Assembly (NCBI RefSeq): GCF_039928515.1
Contig: NZ_JBDSSZ010000150.1
Length of the DNA: 64,000 bases
Direction: 5' to 3' (one strand)
Source of the DNA: Capsulimonas sp039928515
GTDB lineage: Bacteria > Armatimonadota > Armatimonadia > Armatimonadales > Capsulimonadaceae
Below, in pieces: positions 43,755-52,287 of this stretch (positions within the stretch are counted from its first letter, which is position 1; each line of letters opens with the position of its first letter). Made by a program: the position numbers and the translations under genes. The notes beneath the pieces were generated by a model. That model was not told where the DNA came from, did no database searches, and worked only from the letters and a program-made list of their open reading frames with translations.

Positions 43755-45716
43755 ATGAGCTTACTCGCCGTCGATAACTGGCTGCGGTCCCCGGCGGACC
43801 ACGATATCATCACGCGCTGGACCGCCGGCGCCGGAAAAGGCTGGAGCCATGCGCTGTCGCTGCCCCAGCCGCGCGATCCCGAACGGTTCTCCTTCCTCGC
43901 CCTGGGCGACAGCGGCGATTCGGAAAGCGCGGGGCCGGGCGTCTCGCCGCAGGACGCCGTGGCGCGTGAGATGGTGCGCGACACGCGTCTCGCCGGCGAT
44001 TCGGGCGCGGTGATGGTGCTGCACATGGGCGATGTCGTGTATATGACCGGCGAGCATCGCCTTTACGACCGCAACTTCCGGCGTCCCTACAGCCCATTCC
44101 TGACCGAAAGCAGCACCGTCGGCGACTTCACCTTTCGGCTGCCATTTCTGCCCGTGCCGGGGAACCACGACTACTACGATCTGGGCGCCTGGGCAAAGTG
44201 GCTCTCCGGCGTTCCCCTGGTCGGCGCGGGCCTGCGCGCGCTCTGGCATGAAGTGATGCCGTTCGCCGTGCCCGAAGGCGGATCAGAGATGGGCAAGACC
44301 TATATGGACGCCTTTGTCGATCCCAAGGCCGATACGTCGATCGCTCCCCTGCCCTATGTACTCAGCGCGCGCACGCGCCTGCCCAACCGTTACTACAAGT
44401 TCCAGCTCGGCAATGTCGATTTCTTCGCGCTCGACTCGAATACGCTGGACGCTCCCTCGCCGCAAGCCGACTCGGAACAAGTCCGGGAGGACGCCGCCCA
44501 GCGTGTGACGGAATTGGAAGCGAAGGCGCGCGCACTGGACGCCGATATCAAGGAGGCGCGGCAGGATCTGGAGAAGCAGCGTGACGCGCGGCGCCACGCC
44601 ATTGCGGGAGATCCCGCCGAGCTGCAAAGAATCCAGGCGCTGTCCATGGATGTGGGCGAGGCGGTGGAGCGTCTGCGAAAGCTGCTGGAAGGCGCCGAGA
44701 TGTCCGCGCTGGAAGGGCGGCGGGCGGCGCAGGCCGTCGGGACCGCCGAAACGCATTGGGATAAGGCGACGGCGGAGCTGAGCGATGCTCGCGGGAACGA
44801 CGTCGTCCGGGCGATGGCGCGGCAGGAGACGGTCAGTGATGAAGTCTGCGCCTCACTGTCCACCCTGGAGGAATTTCTCGCGGTGCTGCCCGAAGGCCCC
44901 CCACGCGCCGTCATTTTGGAAGCGCGGCAGGCGATGGAGAGCGCGCTGCACACCTGGGCCGTCGCCGTCTCACCCAGCGCCGGCGACGCCTCCGCGCGAC
45001 TCAAAGAGCTGAGCGAGGGCGCCCTCGACCTGCAGCGTGAGCTCGCGATCGCCCGCCGCCGCTCCCACTTCCAGCCAAGCGATCACGACACCGAGCAATT
45101 GGCGTGGCTGGAGCAATCGCTGGAAGAATCCGTTCGTCTGCGTCCGAATGCCTGGCGGATCGTGTTTCTCCACCACCCGCTTTACACGACCATCGGCAAC
45201 CACTGCGAGCGGTCGGACGTTCTCGACGTGCGTGACAACCTCACGGCCATTCTCGCCGGCCGCGTCCATTTGATGCTCGCCGGACATTCCCATGCGTTTG
45301 AATGGTTTCAGTCGGAGGCGCTGGCGGAAACCGGCGTTTTCGTCACTGGCGGCGGCGGACAGATTACGCTGCGCCCCAGCATCCTCAGCCCGGACCGTTA
45401 CGAACGCTTTTCCGACGCTTATCACGCCCTGCGGCGGGCGGGTGTCACGGAATGCGCCAGCGCCGGAGCCGGTCCCGTGGCTGCGGATGGTCACGACGGT
45501 CCGCTTTACCACTATCTCAATATCGAAGTCACGCCCGACAAGCTGATCGTGCGCCCGATCGGCGTTCGCCGCGCCGGGGCGGACTATCGGCGCGAAGACC
45601 CGATGCCCGTCAATCACACACCGACGCTTCCCGCCAGTCGCCCCCCGTTCGTGGCGCGCGCCCTGCACGCTGTGGAAGTTCGCCGAGGCGAGGCGCCGCA
45701 GGCGATTTGGGGGTAA
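43755..45716 (+). CDS. Metallophosphatase with a large coiled-coil insertion
   Basis: A 653-residue protein. The metal motifs of a purple-acid-phosphatase-like fold are all present: LGDSGD, MGDVVYM, PGNHDYYD, FLHHPLY and AGHSHAFEW. Between the third and fourth, about residues 235-440 form a heptad-rich helical insert (VTELEAKARALDADIKEA, LEKQRDARR, LKELSEGALDLQRELAIA) instead of the short loop usual here. There is no signal peptide. It starts nine bases after the GT-C gene, so the two are probably co-transcribed. Substrate unknown; the insert suggests oligomerisation or a partner. Confidence 0.85.
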   Translation: MSLLAVDNWLRSPADHDIITRWTAGAGKGWSHALSLPQPRDPERFSFLALGDSGDSESAGPGVSPQDAVAREMVRDTRLAGDSGAVMVLHMGDVVYMTGEHRLYDRNFRRPYSPFLTESSTVGDFTFRLPFLPVPGNHDYYDLGAWAKWLSGVPLVGAGLRALWHEVMPFAVPEGGSEMGKTYMDAFVDPKADTSIAPLPYVLSARTRLPNRYYKFQLGNVDFFALDSNTLDAPSPQADSEQVREDAAQRVTELEAKARALDADIKEARQDLEKQRDARRHAIAGDPAELQRIQALSMDVGEAVERLRKLLEGAEMSALEGRRAAQAVGTAETHWDKATAELSDARGNDVVRAMARQETVSDEVCASLSTLEEFLAVLPEGPPRAVILEARQAMESALHTWAVAVSPSAGDASARLKELSEGALDLQRELAIARRRSHFQPSDHDTEQLAWLEQSLEESVRLRPNAWRIVFLHHPLYTTIGNHCERSDVLDVRDNLTAILAGRVHLMLAGHSHAFEWFQSEALAETGVFVTGGGGQITLRPSILSPDRYERFSDAYHALRRAGVTECASAGAGPVAADGHDGPLYHYLNIEVTPDKLIVRPIGVRRAGADYRREDPMPVNHTPTLPASRPPFVARALHAVEVRRGEAPQAIWG

Positions 45717-45751
45717 TGACAATCGGGTGTGGCTGATTATACTTTCCTGCA

Positions 45752-45889
45752 CCACAAGTGGAAGCTTGTGGGCTATTCTGGGGCGAAGTCAGCTAAAGCA
45801 GACTCTTGGGTTTCGGATACGCTTTCCTAAATCCTCAACCTGCTTTAGCTGGTTTTGCCTCAGCATAGCCCACAAGCTTCCACTTGTGG
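45752..45889. repeat. Long palindromic element, family B, copy 1
   Basis: The 25-base outer arms (45752-45776 and 45865-45889) are perfect inverted repeats, and a 12-bp inner pair (CAGCTAAAGCAG at 45790-45801 with CTGCTTTAGCTG at 45840-45851) follows the same axis. The element fills the gap between convergent genes. It has the same plan and core as 49779-49918. It carries no ORF and looks like a small non-autonomous mobile or REP-like element. Confidence 0.85.
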
Positions 45890-45925
45890 GAACCAGACGA
45901 CGCCCGCGAAAGCGATGGCGCCCTC

Positions 45926-46714
45926 CTAGAGATTCCGCTCCAGCGCCGATCGGTGTTCCAAAAGCGTCCGCGCCTCGCGATCCCAGTACGCCCAATATCC
46001 CTCACGCTCCATCTTCTGACGCACTGGATCGCCCGCCTTTACCCCCGCCAGCATCCAATTGCACAGCCAAATCAGGACCTCATGCGCCATATCCAGCAGT
46101 TCCGGCGTAGCCGCGACGCCGTAACAAGCGCAAAACAGCTTCAAGCGGCGGCTGTTATTGGCGATATCAGCATCTGAGAGCGCCTTCATCGAGCCGCCCC
46201 CAAATGAAAGCGGCGCCATCCAGTAAGCGGCGTACGCCACATCCCGCAGGCGCGGCCCTGGCCCGGCGTCATCGAAATCGATTACCGCTGAGGGTTTTTC
46301 ATCCTGACAAATCCAGTTATAAGGCGCAAAATCGTTATGACAGATGATTTCATGTCGGCTCAGGTCGGGATAAGCGTATGCCCACGAATCGCTTGGACAG
46401 GCGACGAAATCCGCGACAGCTTCGTGGTAACCGCGCAGCAGATGTGCGGCTGCCGTCAGCGCGTCATCACCATGCCAGAGATATGGCATAAACCCGCACT
46501 CTCCGGGAAGATAAGTCAAAATTTCCCGCCCGCGCTCGTCGACGCCAATCAGCCGCGGACAGCCGCTCCAGCCTTTGGATTCCAGATGACGCAGCAGGCG
46601 ATGGACGGAGGGGCTGTGTGCAGTCATCGCCCGGCGCACTGTATCGCCAATACGTGTCACCGACACATTGGAATTGCCGCCCGCCAGCGTTTCTTCGTGT
46701 TCCTCTTCGTCCAT
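45926..46714 (-). CDS. Aminoglycoside phosphotransferase-like kinase (APH family)
   Basis: A 262-residue small-molecule kinase fold. The catalytic loop CHNDFAPYNWI (H-x-D-x4-N) and the metal-binding VIDFDDAGPG are intact. The nucleotide lysine is less clear. Many APH-like proteins act on metabolites such as choline or sugars, so antibiotic resistance should not be assumed. The ATG at 46714 has GGAG nine bases upstream; an upstream in-frame start at 46783 is less likely. Stand-alone gene. Confidence 0.85.
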   Translation of the reverse strand: MDEEEHEETLAGGNSNVSVTRIGDTVRRAMTAHSPSVHRLLRHLESKGWSGCPRLIGVDERGREILTYLPGECGFMPYLWHGDDALTAAAHLLRGYHEAVADFVACPSDSWAYAYPDLSRHEIICHNDFAPYNWICQDEKPSAVIDFDDAGPGPRLRDVAYAAYWMAPLSFGGGSMKALSDADIANNSRRLKLFCACYGVAATPELLDMAHEVLIWLCNWMLAGVKAGDPVRQKMEREGYWAYWDREARTLLEHRSALERNL

Positions 46715-46871
46715 CAATTCACACTCCCATGATCCATGATGTCCCAAAACGCTCGAAAGGGCAAGAGCGTGACCGGAGGACACGTCACTATGACAGTGTG
46801 TTTGACAAAAAGGCGTTTCTGGGCATAAGTTCCTATCTCAATCACTCAGGATGAGCCGAAGGAGTCAAGGA

Positions 46872-47294
46872 ATGAATGTACGAAAATTATTGATGGGTCT
46901 CATGGCGGGCGCCTGCCTGCTGACGCTTCCGATGGTGGGAGCGAAGGCCGATCGCGCCTCCGACAATGCGCGCACCAACGCCCAGCGGCTGCGAGCCGAT
47001 CGTCAGCAGCGATGGAGCGCAGTCGAGCGACGCCGACGGGATAATCTGGCGCACTCCCAGCAGAACCGCGCGAGCCGGAATAGCGAAGCCGTCCGCCGCC
47101 GCAACTTTGACGCGGCCCGATTGAACCACACGCGGTCGAATCGCCGCTGGTATGAAGCCCGCCGCCGCCAGGATGACGCGCTGCACTCCCAGCAGAACCG
47201 CGCCCGCCGAAACAGCAGCCTTGCGCGCCTGCGCCGGGATAACGCGATCCACTCCCAGCAGAATCGCGAGCGCCGCGCGCATCGCACCCGCTAA
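46872..47294 (+). CDS. Exported Arg-rich repeat protein
   Basis: A 140-residue protein with a signal peptide (MNVRKLLMGLMAGACLLTLP, probable cleavage after AKA). The mature part is extremely basic and repetitive: an HSQQNR core recurs three times (AHSQQNRASRNS, LHSQQNRARRNSS, IHSQQNRERRAHR), with a diverged NHTRSNRRW unit between the first two. AAGGAG precedes the ATG. No family is recognised; such charge suggests binding to polyanions at the cell surface. A terminator follows. Confidence 0.75.
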   Translation: MNVRKLLMGLMAGACLLTLPMVGAKADRASDNARTNAQRLRADRQQRWSAVERRRRDNLAHSQQNRASRNSEAVRRRNFDAARLNHTRSNRRWYEARRRQDDALHSQQNRARRNSSLARLRRDNAIHSQQNRERRAHRTR

Positions 47295-47326
47295 TTCGGT
47301 CATTTGGCCTGAATATTCTCTCATAG

Positions 47327-47362
47327 AAACAGCCGCTCCGGATTATCCGGGGCGGCTGTTTT
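47327..47362 (+). terminator. Intrinsic terminator after the Arg-rich repeat gene
   Basis: A stem of about 14 bp (AACAGCCGC-CCGG with CCGG-GCGGCTGTT, one mismatch), an ATTAT loop and a T run. It lies about 30 bases after the stop and just before the 3' end of the rseB-like gene. Confidence 0.88.
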
Positions 47363-47378
47363 GTGATTGGAAGCGGCG

Positions 47379-48461
47379 TTACTCCGACGCCATGGGCCTG
47401 GCGATGCTCATCAGGTCCGTCAGCGGCATGCGGCCGACGGCGACATAACGGCGGCCGTCGCCGACCCAGGCAACGGCGCTTTGGCCATCAGGGCGCTCTT
47501 GCGTGAACGCCTGAACGGATGGCGTCAGCGACGTGGAGCTCCAGTTGGCGCCGGCGGTGGGGATCAGCTTGCTGGACCCATCGGAGGCGTTTTCCGTGAC
47601 AAATACCGACAGCGCGCGCGGCCCATTGCTGTAAAGCACATGGATTGCCGCCGACGGGGACTTCGGAGAGCGGACAACCGATTGTACGCGAAACCCGGCC
47701 GTCTGGGGCGGCAGATCGAGTAAACGCGCTTCTCGGGCCACGTCCGGCGATGGACGAACAGCGGCGGTCAGCACACGGGCGCCGGGCGGAATGATCGGCT
47801 GGAATGTGGCGGCAGTCACCACCGGCTTGACCGTAACCTGCGAAAGCTCCACGCGCCGAACGAGCGATCCGTTCCGGTCGTAGCTTTCGGTGCGCAGGCT
47901 GCGGCCGGTCGCAGAGTCGATCCAGAGACGCTCTACGATGGACCCGTCGGTGGAGCGAACGCGAAGGACATGCGCCGGGCGGCCCGAAACGTCGGCGTCC
48001 TGCGGCTCGATATCGCGTCGCCAGAGTGGGTCGGGATCGACGCTTCCGGTTTCCGCCGACACGCTTTCGGGAGTAGGACGCCGCAGCACCGTGCGGCTGC
48101 GCGGCTCATATTGCCAGGTCGTCTTGCCGTCGCATACCACCACGCGCCCCCGCGCCTCGGCCGGCTCCGAATACGTCAAACGAAAGCGTCCCTCGCTCCC
48201 CTCGATCATTTCCAGCACCGACCGCCGATCTCTGCCGGCTTCGGCGTCCCGCGCAACGATCACGACGTGCGCTTGTACAGGCGTATCGGAAGCGGCTTTG
48301 AGGCTTCCGGTCCAGAGCGCGTTCGCGGCCGGGTCCGATGGCGCGGGATCGCCGGATGGCGCAACCACCGCCGGACGATGGCCGCACGACACGAGGCTCA
48401 GACCACCAAGCGTCAGGAGGGCAAGCGCGGGAGCGAACGCCATTCGAGTGAGGCGCGTCAC
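47379..48461 (-). CDS. RseB/MucB-like lipoprotein, sigma-factor operon
   Basis: A 360-residue exported protein. A lipobox LSLVSC (cysteine near residue 26) marks it as a lipoprotein. The following region resembles the LolA-like fold of RseB (GRFRLTYSEPAEARGRVVVCDGK, RPAHVLRVRS, RLWIDSATGRSLRTES), and a smaller C-terminal domain follows. RseB proteins shield the anti-sigma factor from proteolysis and sense envelope stress. Its ATG overlaps the stop of the anti-sigma gene (ATGA), in the order sigma, anti-sigma, RseB. Confidence 0.82.
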   Translation of the reverse strand: MTRLTRMAFAPALALLTLGGLSLVSCGHRPAVVAPSGDPAPSDPAANALWTGSLKAASDTPVQAHVVIVARDAEAGRDRRSVLEMIEGSEGRFRLTYSEPAEARGRVVVCDGKTTWQYEPRSRTVLRRPTPESVSAETGSVDPDPLWRRDIEPQDADVSGRPAHVLRVRSTDGSIVERLWIDSATGRSLRTESYDRNGSLVRRVELSQVTVKPVVTAATFQPIIPPGARVLTAAVRPSPDVAREARLLDLPPQTAGFRVQSVVRSPKSPSAAIHVLYSNGPRALSVFVTENASDGSSKLIPTAGANWSSTSLTPSVQAFTQERPDGQSAVAWVGDGRRYVAVGRMPLTDLMSIARPMASE

Positions 48462-49000
48462 AGGCTGCCGCCCACGGATTCGTCGGCGGAGGCGATCAAA
48501 GTGGCGCGGCCTTCCGCCGCAAGATCACGATGGCCGACCGGTTCGGCGGACGACAGGCCGGCCAGATGGGCGTCGTGCAGGGCGTAGAACTGCGACATCT
48601 CTACCGTGCTGGGAAGCGGAGTCGCCGTAGCGGGCGGAACGCCGGGGTTAAAGACTAGAAAGGCGATGCACGCCGACGCGGCGGCGCCCAGTCCGGCGGC
48701 GTATGCTGGACGCAGATGGAACGAAGGCCATGGCCGGCGCGGAGCCCGAACCGAGGTATGGGGCGTGGACGATGGATGCGCCTGGCTCTCCAGCCGTCCA
48801 AAGACACGGTTCCGCGCTCCGCCGTCCTCCGGGGTCGCCAGACTTTGCATCGCGGCGCGCACGGCGCGCAGGCGGTCATATTCGTGCCGGCAAGCCATGC
48901 ACTCATCCAGATGAACGGCGGTCTCGGTGGCTTCCGCGCCGCTCAGATCGTTGTCCAGTAACCGGCTTAAATTTTCTCTTGTGTCATGGCAGTGTGACAT
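48458..49000 (-). CDS. Anti-sigma factor with zinc-finger domain
   Basis: A 180-residue membrane protein. The N-terminal cytoplasmic part has the zinc anti-sigma motif H-x3-C-x2-C (HLDECMAC near residue 30), preceded by LSRLLDNDLSGAEA. One membrane segment (about 101-118, AYAAGLGAAASACIAFLVF) leads to a periplasmic tail. It should bind and silence the sigma factor encoded 47 bases upstream, with release controlled by the RseB-like lipoprotein. Confidence 0.87.
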   Translation of the reverse strand: MSHCHDTRENLSRLLDNDLSGAEATETAVHLDECMACRHEYDRLRAVRAAMQSLATPEDGGARNRVFGRLESQAHPSSTPHTSVRAPRRPWPSFHLRPAYAAGLGAAASACIAFLVFNPGVPPATATPLPSTVEMSQFYALHDAHLAGLSSAEPVGHRDLAAEGRATLIASADESVGGSL

Positions 49001-49047
49001 GGCGTTCCGTTCTTTCCGATGCGCCCGGCAATGTCCGAGCCTGAAGA

Positions 49048-49650
49048 CTAGCTCCAGCCAAGCGATTCCAAAGTCTTGCGCATCGCGGTCCGGCCGCGAT
49101 GGATCCGCGAGCGCACGGTGCCGATCGGCAGGCCGAGCATCTCGGCGATCTCACTGTAGGGCATCTGCTCCACATCGCAGAGCAGCACGGCGGCCCGGTA
49201 ATCTTCCGGCAGGCCGTCCAGCGCCGTCTGCATCCGCTCGGACAGCGTCGAGTCCATCAGCGAGATCTCGGGATTTCCGAGATGGTCGACGACATCGCAG
49301 GTCTGCCCGTCGCCGTTCTCATCCGTCCAGCCCGTATCCAGGCTTTTCGCTTGGCGCAGCTTCGCCCGGCGTGTCATATCGATCCGGTTCGTGGTCAAGA
49401 TCCGAAAGATCCACTTGTCGAACCCCTGCCCCCGATACTGGCCGAACGCCTGAAACGCCTCGCCCAGACTTTCGGCGAGCAGATCTTCCGCGTCGTCGGC
49501 GTTTCCGCACATGCGATAGGCGTAGCGCCAAAAACGGTCCCAGTCGCGTGCGACCATGACCTCGAACGCCCTCAAACGGTCCGCCGTCTGATCCTTCGCC
49601 CCGATCCGAAAACGGGTCAATCCGATTGCTGCCCCCACATTTAGCGCCAA
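49048..49650 (-). CDS. ECF sigma factor (RpoE type)
   Basis: A 200-residue sigma factor. Region 2 (FWRYAYRMCGNADDAEDLLAE, then GFDKWIFRILTTNRIDMTRR) and region 4 (LPEDYRAAVLLCDVEQMPYS, EIAEMLGLPIGTVRSRIHRG) are intact; there is no region 3. The TTG at 49650 is chosen because GAGGAG lies about nine bases before it; the frame is open to 49731 with an unlikely Arg-rich lead. It forms an envelope-stress operon with the anti-sigma and RseB-like genes. Confidence 0.9.
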   Translation of the reverse strand: MALNVGAAIGLTRFRIGAKDQTADRLRAFEVMVARDWDRFWRYAYRMCGNADDAEDLLAESLGEAFQAFGQYRGQGFDKWIFRILTTNRIDMTRRAKLRQAKSLDTGWTDENGDGQTCDVVDHLGNPEISLMDSTLSERMQTALDGLPEDYRAAVLLCDVEQMPYSEIAEMLGLPIGTVRSRIHRGRTAMRKTLESLGWS

Positions 49651-49778
49651 GATCCAGGCTCCTCTATTCCGGCGGTCTCTAATATGAGAAAGAGCGCGAC
49701 GGCGGCGCGGAAAGTTCCGGCGGGAGTCCAATATAGTGATTTTACCATGTCGTATCGTGATCGTACAGGATTCCTCGC

Positions 49779-49918
49779 TCCCACAGCTGGAAGCAGTGGG
49801 CTAGTCAAAGGGAAGTCAGTTGAAGCAGACTGAAGGGCTAAGGCGAACGCCTCTCTTATCTCCGCAACCTGCTTCAGCTGGTTTCCCCCTGATTAGCCCA
49901 CTGCTTCCAGCTGTGGGA
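49779..49918. repeat. Long palindromic element, family B, copy 2
   Basis: The 28-base outer arms (49779-49806 and 49891-49918) match at 27 positions, and an inner pair around AGTTGAAGCAG and CTGCTTCAGCT follows. Compared with 45752-45889 the layout is the same, but many bases differ in both arms together (AAGTGGAAGCTTGT there, AGCTGGAAGCAGT here), so pairing is preserved. It fills the space between the divergent sigma factor and membrane protein genes. Confidence 0.85.
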
Positions 49919-49951
49919 ACCTCAATCATCTCGTATTTCATGGCGTCGCCC

Positions 49952-49980
49952 CTGACCTCTCCTGAGAAGTATGTTATAAT
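49952..49980 (+). promoter_or_regulatory. Promoter of the 587-residue membrane protein, leaderless arrangement
   Basis: CTGACC (49952-49957) and a perfect TATAAT (49975-49980) are 17 bases apart. The ATG at 49987 lies six bases below the -10, exactly where transcription should begin. No ribosome site precedes the ATG. A leaderless message is the simplest reading. Confidence 0.7.
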
Positions 49981-49986
49981 TCTTAC

Positions 49987-51750
49987 ATGCAACTCAGTGA
50001 CGCCCCGCCAGCCAGTACAGCCGACGCCCCTCAGGTCTCGCGCCCCTCATCCCTCACCGGCTTCTGGATTCTCGCCGCCGCGCTCATCGCGTTTGCGTTC
50101 GGCTTGTGCGCGCAGCCGAGCCCGATCGTCGATTTCTTCTGGCAGGCGCGCACCGGCTCCTGGATCCTCGAACACCATGCTGTTCCGCACGGCGACCTGT
50201 ACTCATGGACGCGCCAGGGCCACCCCTGGATCGTCCATGAGTGGGCGATGTGCGTGCTGCTTTGGAAGACTTACGCGGCGGGAGGTTATCCGGGCGTGTG
50301 GCTGCTGATGTGGGGGCTGGTCTCGCTGACGTTCATCGCACTGTTCTACAAGGTCTGGCTCGAAACGGGCCGGGCGACGCTGACCGCGTTCGCCCTGACT
50401 CTGTGGGCCGCCAAAATGTGCAGTCCGTTGATCTCCCCACGGCCACATTTGATCTCGTATCTCTGCCTTGTATTATTGCTCTGGATCGTACTGGACGCCC
50501 GCCGGGATCCAGCCAAGCTCAAGCGGCTCTGGCTCCTGCCGCCCCTGTGCGCTTTTTGGGCGAACTTCCACGGCGCCGTCGTGGTGGGCGTGGCGATCGC
50601 GGCGACGTTCGCCATTTTAGACGCCGTCGACGCGCTGCTGCTGAGGAGCGCGCCGGCTGAACGCCGAGCGCAGATGCTGGCGTTCGCCAAACGCTCCGCC
50701 GCCGTCATCCCCGTGAGCGCCGCCGCAATGCTGATCAACCCCTACGGGTGGAAGCTGTTCGCGATCTTCACACAGACCGTCGGCGATAAGATCATGCCGA
50801 ACTTCGTGAGCGAATGGAAGTCGCTGGACTTCCACAGCCCCTTCGGGATCGTCTTTGAGATATTGATGGTGCTGTTCGTGCTGGGATTGGGAATGTCGCG
50901 CGAGCGGCGCGATCTGTCCGAAGTGATCGTTCTGATCATTCTCATGCATTCGGGACTCACCGCGAGCCGCAATGTCCCGATCTTCGGGATGGCGGGCGTT
51001 CTCATTGCCGCGCGCCATATTCAGTCCGCGCTGGCGGGGGCGCTCAAGATCGAGGAGACTGAGAAGCAGGGAAAATCGCCGTCGCTGTTCGGCGCATCGC
51101 CGTCGGTGGCGATTATCGCGATCGTCGCACTGGCGGTCTGCCTTCAATCGGCGATGAGCGCGAAAGAAGCGGTCGTGAAGGCGCCGCCGGGAGACGACGC
51201 AGGGCTGGCGAAGATCTCACGCGTGGCGTTCGCCATGGATGGCTTCCCAAGTGGCGCCTGCGATTTTCTGCACCGCGAGCGGTTCCCCGCCGCCGCCAAG
51301 CTTTATAACGCCTACAATTGGGGATCGTACATCCTGTGGAGCGCGCCCGAGTATCCCGTCTTCATCAGCACTCAGACGGACGTTTTCTTCGGGAAGGTCC
51401 TGACGGACTACACAAAGATGTGCAATCAGCCGCACGACTGGAATAAGATTCTGGGGGACTACAATCCGGACATGATCATGCTGCCGGCGAGCGACGGTCA
51501 AACCTGGATGTTCATGACCGATCCCAATTGGGTGCTCGTCTACGCCGACGACGCCAATCTGGACACCGACAAGCACACTAACGCCGTAATTTTCGTACGT
51601 CATCTGCCCAAATACGAAGCGCTCATTCAGCGCTGCCGTCGCGACTGCGAAGCGCTGCGGACGCACCCAGAACTGGGCGCGTCTCAGCCTTTGACCCAGC
51701 CCAGCACTGTCCGGAACGCCGGCGTCCCGGCCTCGCCTAGCCACTCGTAA
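49987..51750 (+). CDS. Large membrane protein, GT-C-like
   Basis: A 587-residue protein with about nine membrane segments in the first 400 residues and a soluble C-terminal domain of about 170. PHGDLYSWTRQGHPWIVHEW after the first segment and AYNWGSYILWSAPEYPVFIS in the tail recur in a broad class of uncharacterised membrane proteins related to glycosyltransferases of the GT-C fold. The catalytic motif is not certain. Its last 67 bases overlap the 3' end of the convergent isochorismatase-like gene. Function unknown. Confidence 0.72.
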   Translation: MQLSDAPPASTADAPQVSRPSSLTGFWILAAALIAFAFGLCAQPSPIVDFFWQARTGSWILEHHAVPHGDLYSWTRQGHPWIVHEWAMCVLLWKTYAAGGYPGVWLLMWGLVSLTFIALFYKVWLETGRATLTAFALTLWAAKMCSPLISPRPHLISYLCLVLLLWIVLDARRDPAKLKRLWLLPPLCAFWANFHGAVVVGVAIAATFAILDAVDALLLRSAPAERRAQMLAFAKRSAAVIPVSAAAMLINPYGWKLFAIFTQTVGDKIMPNFVSEWKSLDFHSPFGIVFEILMVLFVLGLGMSRERRDLSEVIVLIILMHSGLTASRNVPIFGMAGVLIAARHIQSALAGALKIEETEKQGKSPSLFGASPSVAIIAIVALAVCLQSAMSAKEAVVKAPPGDDAGLAKISRVAFAMDGFPSGACDFLHRERFPAAAKLYNAYNWGSYILWSAPEYPVFISTQTDVFFGKVLTDYTKMCNQPHDWNKILGDYNPDMIMLPASDGQTWMFMTDPNWVLVYADDANLDTDKHTNAVIFVRHLPKYEALIQRCRRDCEALRTHPELGASQPLTQPSTVRNAGVPASPSHS

Positions 51751-52250
51751 ACGACGGATTCGGAGGCCGCCGGGAAGACATCATTGTCTCGGATACGCTC
51801 CATCCCAAGCTTGTGCTTTTCCAGCGTGCGCGCCGAAACGCCGTCGGCGGCGACATGGGCCTGGAAGCCCGCATGGCGCAGATCGATGGCCGTTTGGGCG
51901 ACGCAGATATGCGTCTCCACGCCGCAGAGCACCACTTGATCGCGCCCCGTCGCAAGCAGCGCCTTGCGAAAATCTTCACTCGCGGCGCAGGAGAAAGTCA
52001 TCTTGTCGATGGCTGTGACATCCGGAACGATCTGGGCGACTTCCTTGGACAGCGCGCCAAGGCGCGCCGCGTTTTGCGTGGTCACAAGGACCGGAATTTC
52101 CAGCAGCGCAGCCGCGCGCGTCATCAGCATGACAGACGCCATAAGACTATCGCGGCCATGGATGGCGTTCAGAAGAGCATCCTGCATGTCCACGACGACG
52201 AGGACGCTGCGCTGGGGGTTGAGAAGATTGGGACTGCGTTGGTAAGGCAT
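51684..52250 (-). CDS. Isochorismatase-family cysteine hydrolase
   Basis: A 188-residue hydrolase of the YcaC/nicotinamidase-like fold with the complete triad: D in LVVVDMQDALL, K in AIDKMTFSC and C in GVETHICVAQTA. The substrate is not defined by these motifs. The ATG at 52250 gives the family start (MPYQRSPNLLNPQRSVLVVV). The frame runs on to 52397 only because it passes through the palindromic element at 52288-52460. The C terminus (FRTVLGWVKG) is normal for the family although it overlaps the neighbouring gene by 67 bases. Confidence 0.88.
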   Translation of the reverse strand: MPYQRSPNLLNPQRSVLVVVDMQDALLNAIHGRDSLMASVMLMTRAAALLEIPVLVTTQNAARLGALSKEVAQIVPDVTAIDKMTFSCAASEDFRKALLATGRDQVVLCGVETHICVAQTAIDLRHAGFQAHVAADGVSARTLEKHKLGMERIRDNDVFPAASESVVYEWLGEAGTPAFRTVLGWVKG

Positions 52251-52287
52251 AGCTGGGATACCGTGATAATAATACGTTCGTAAAATC

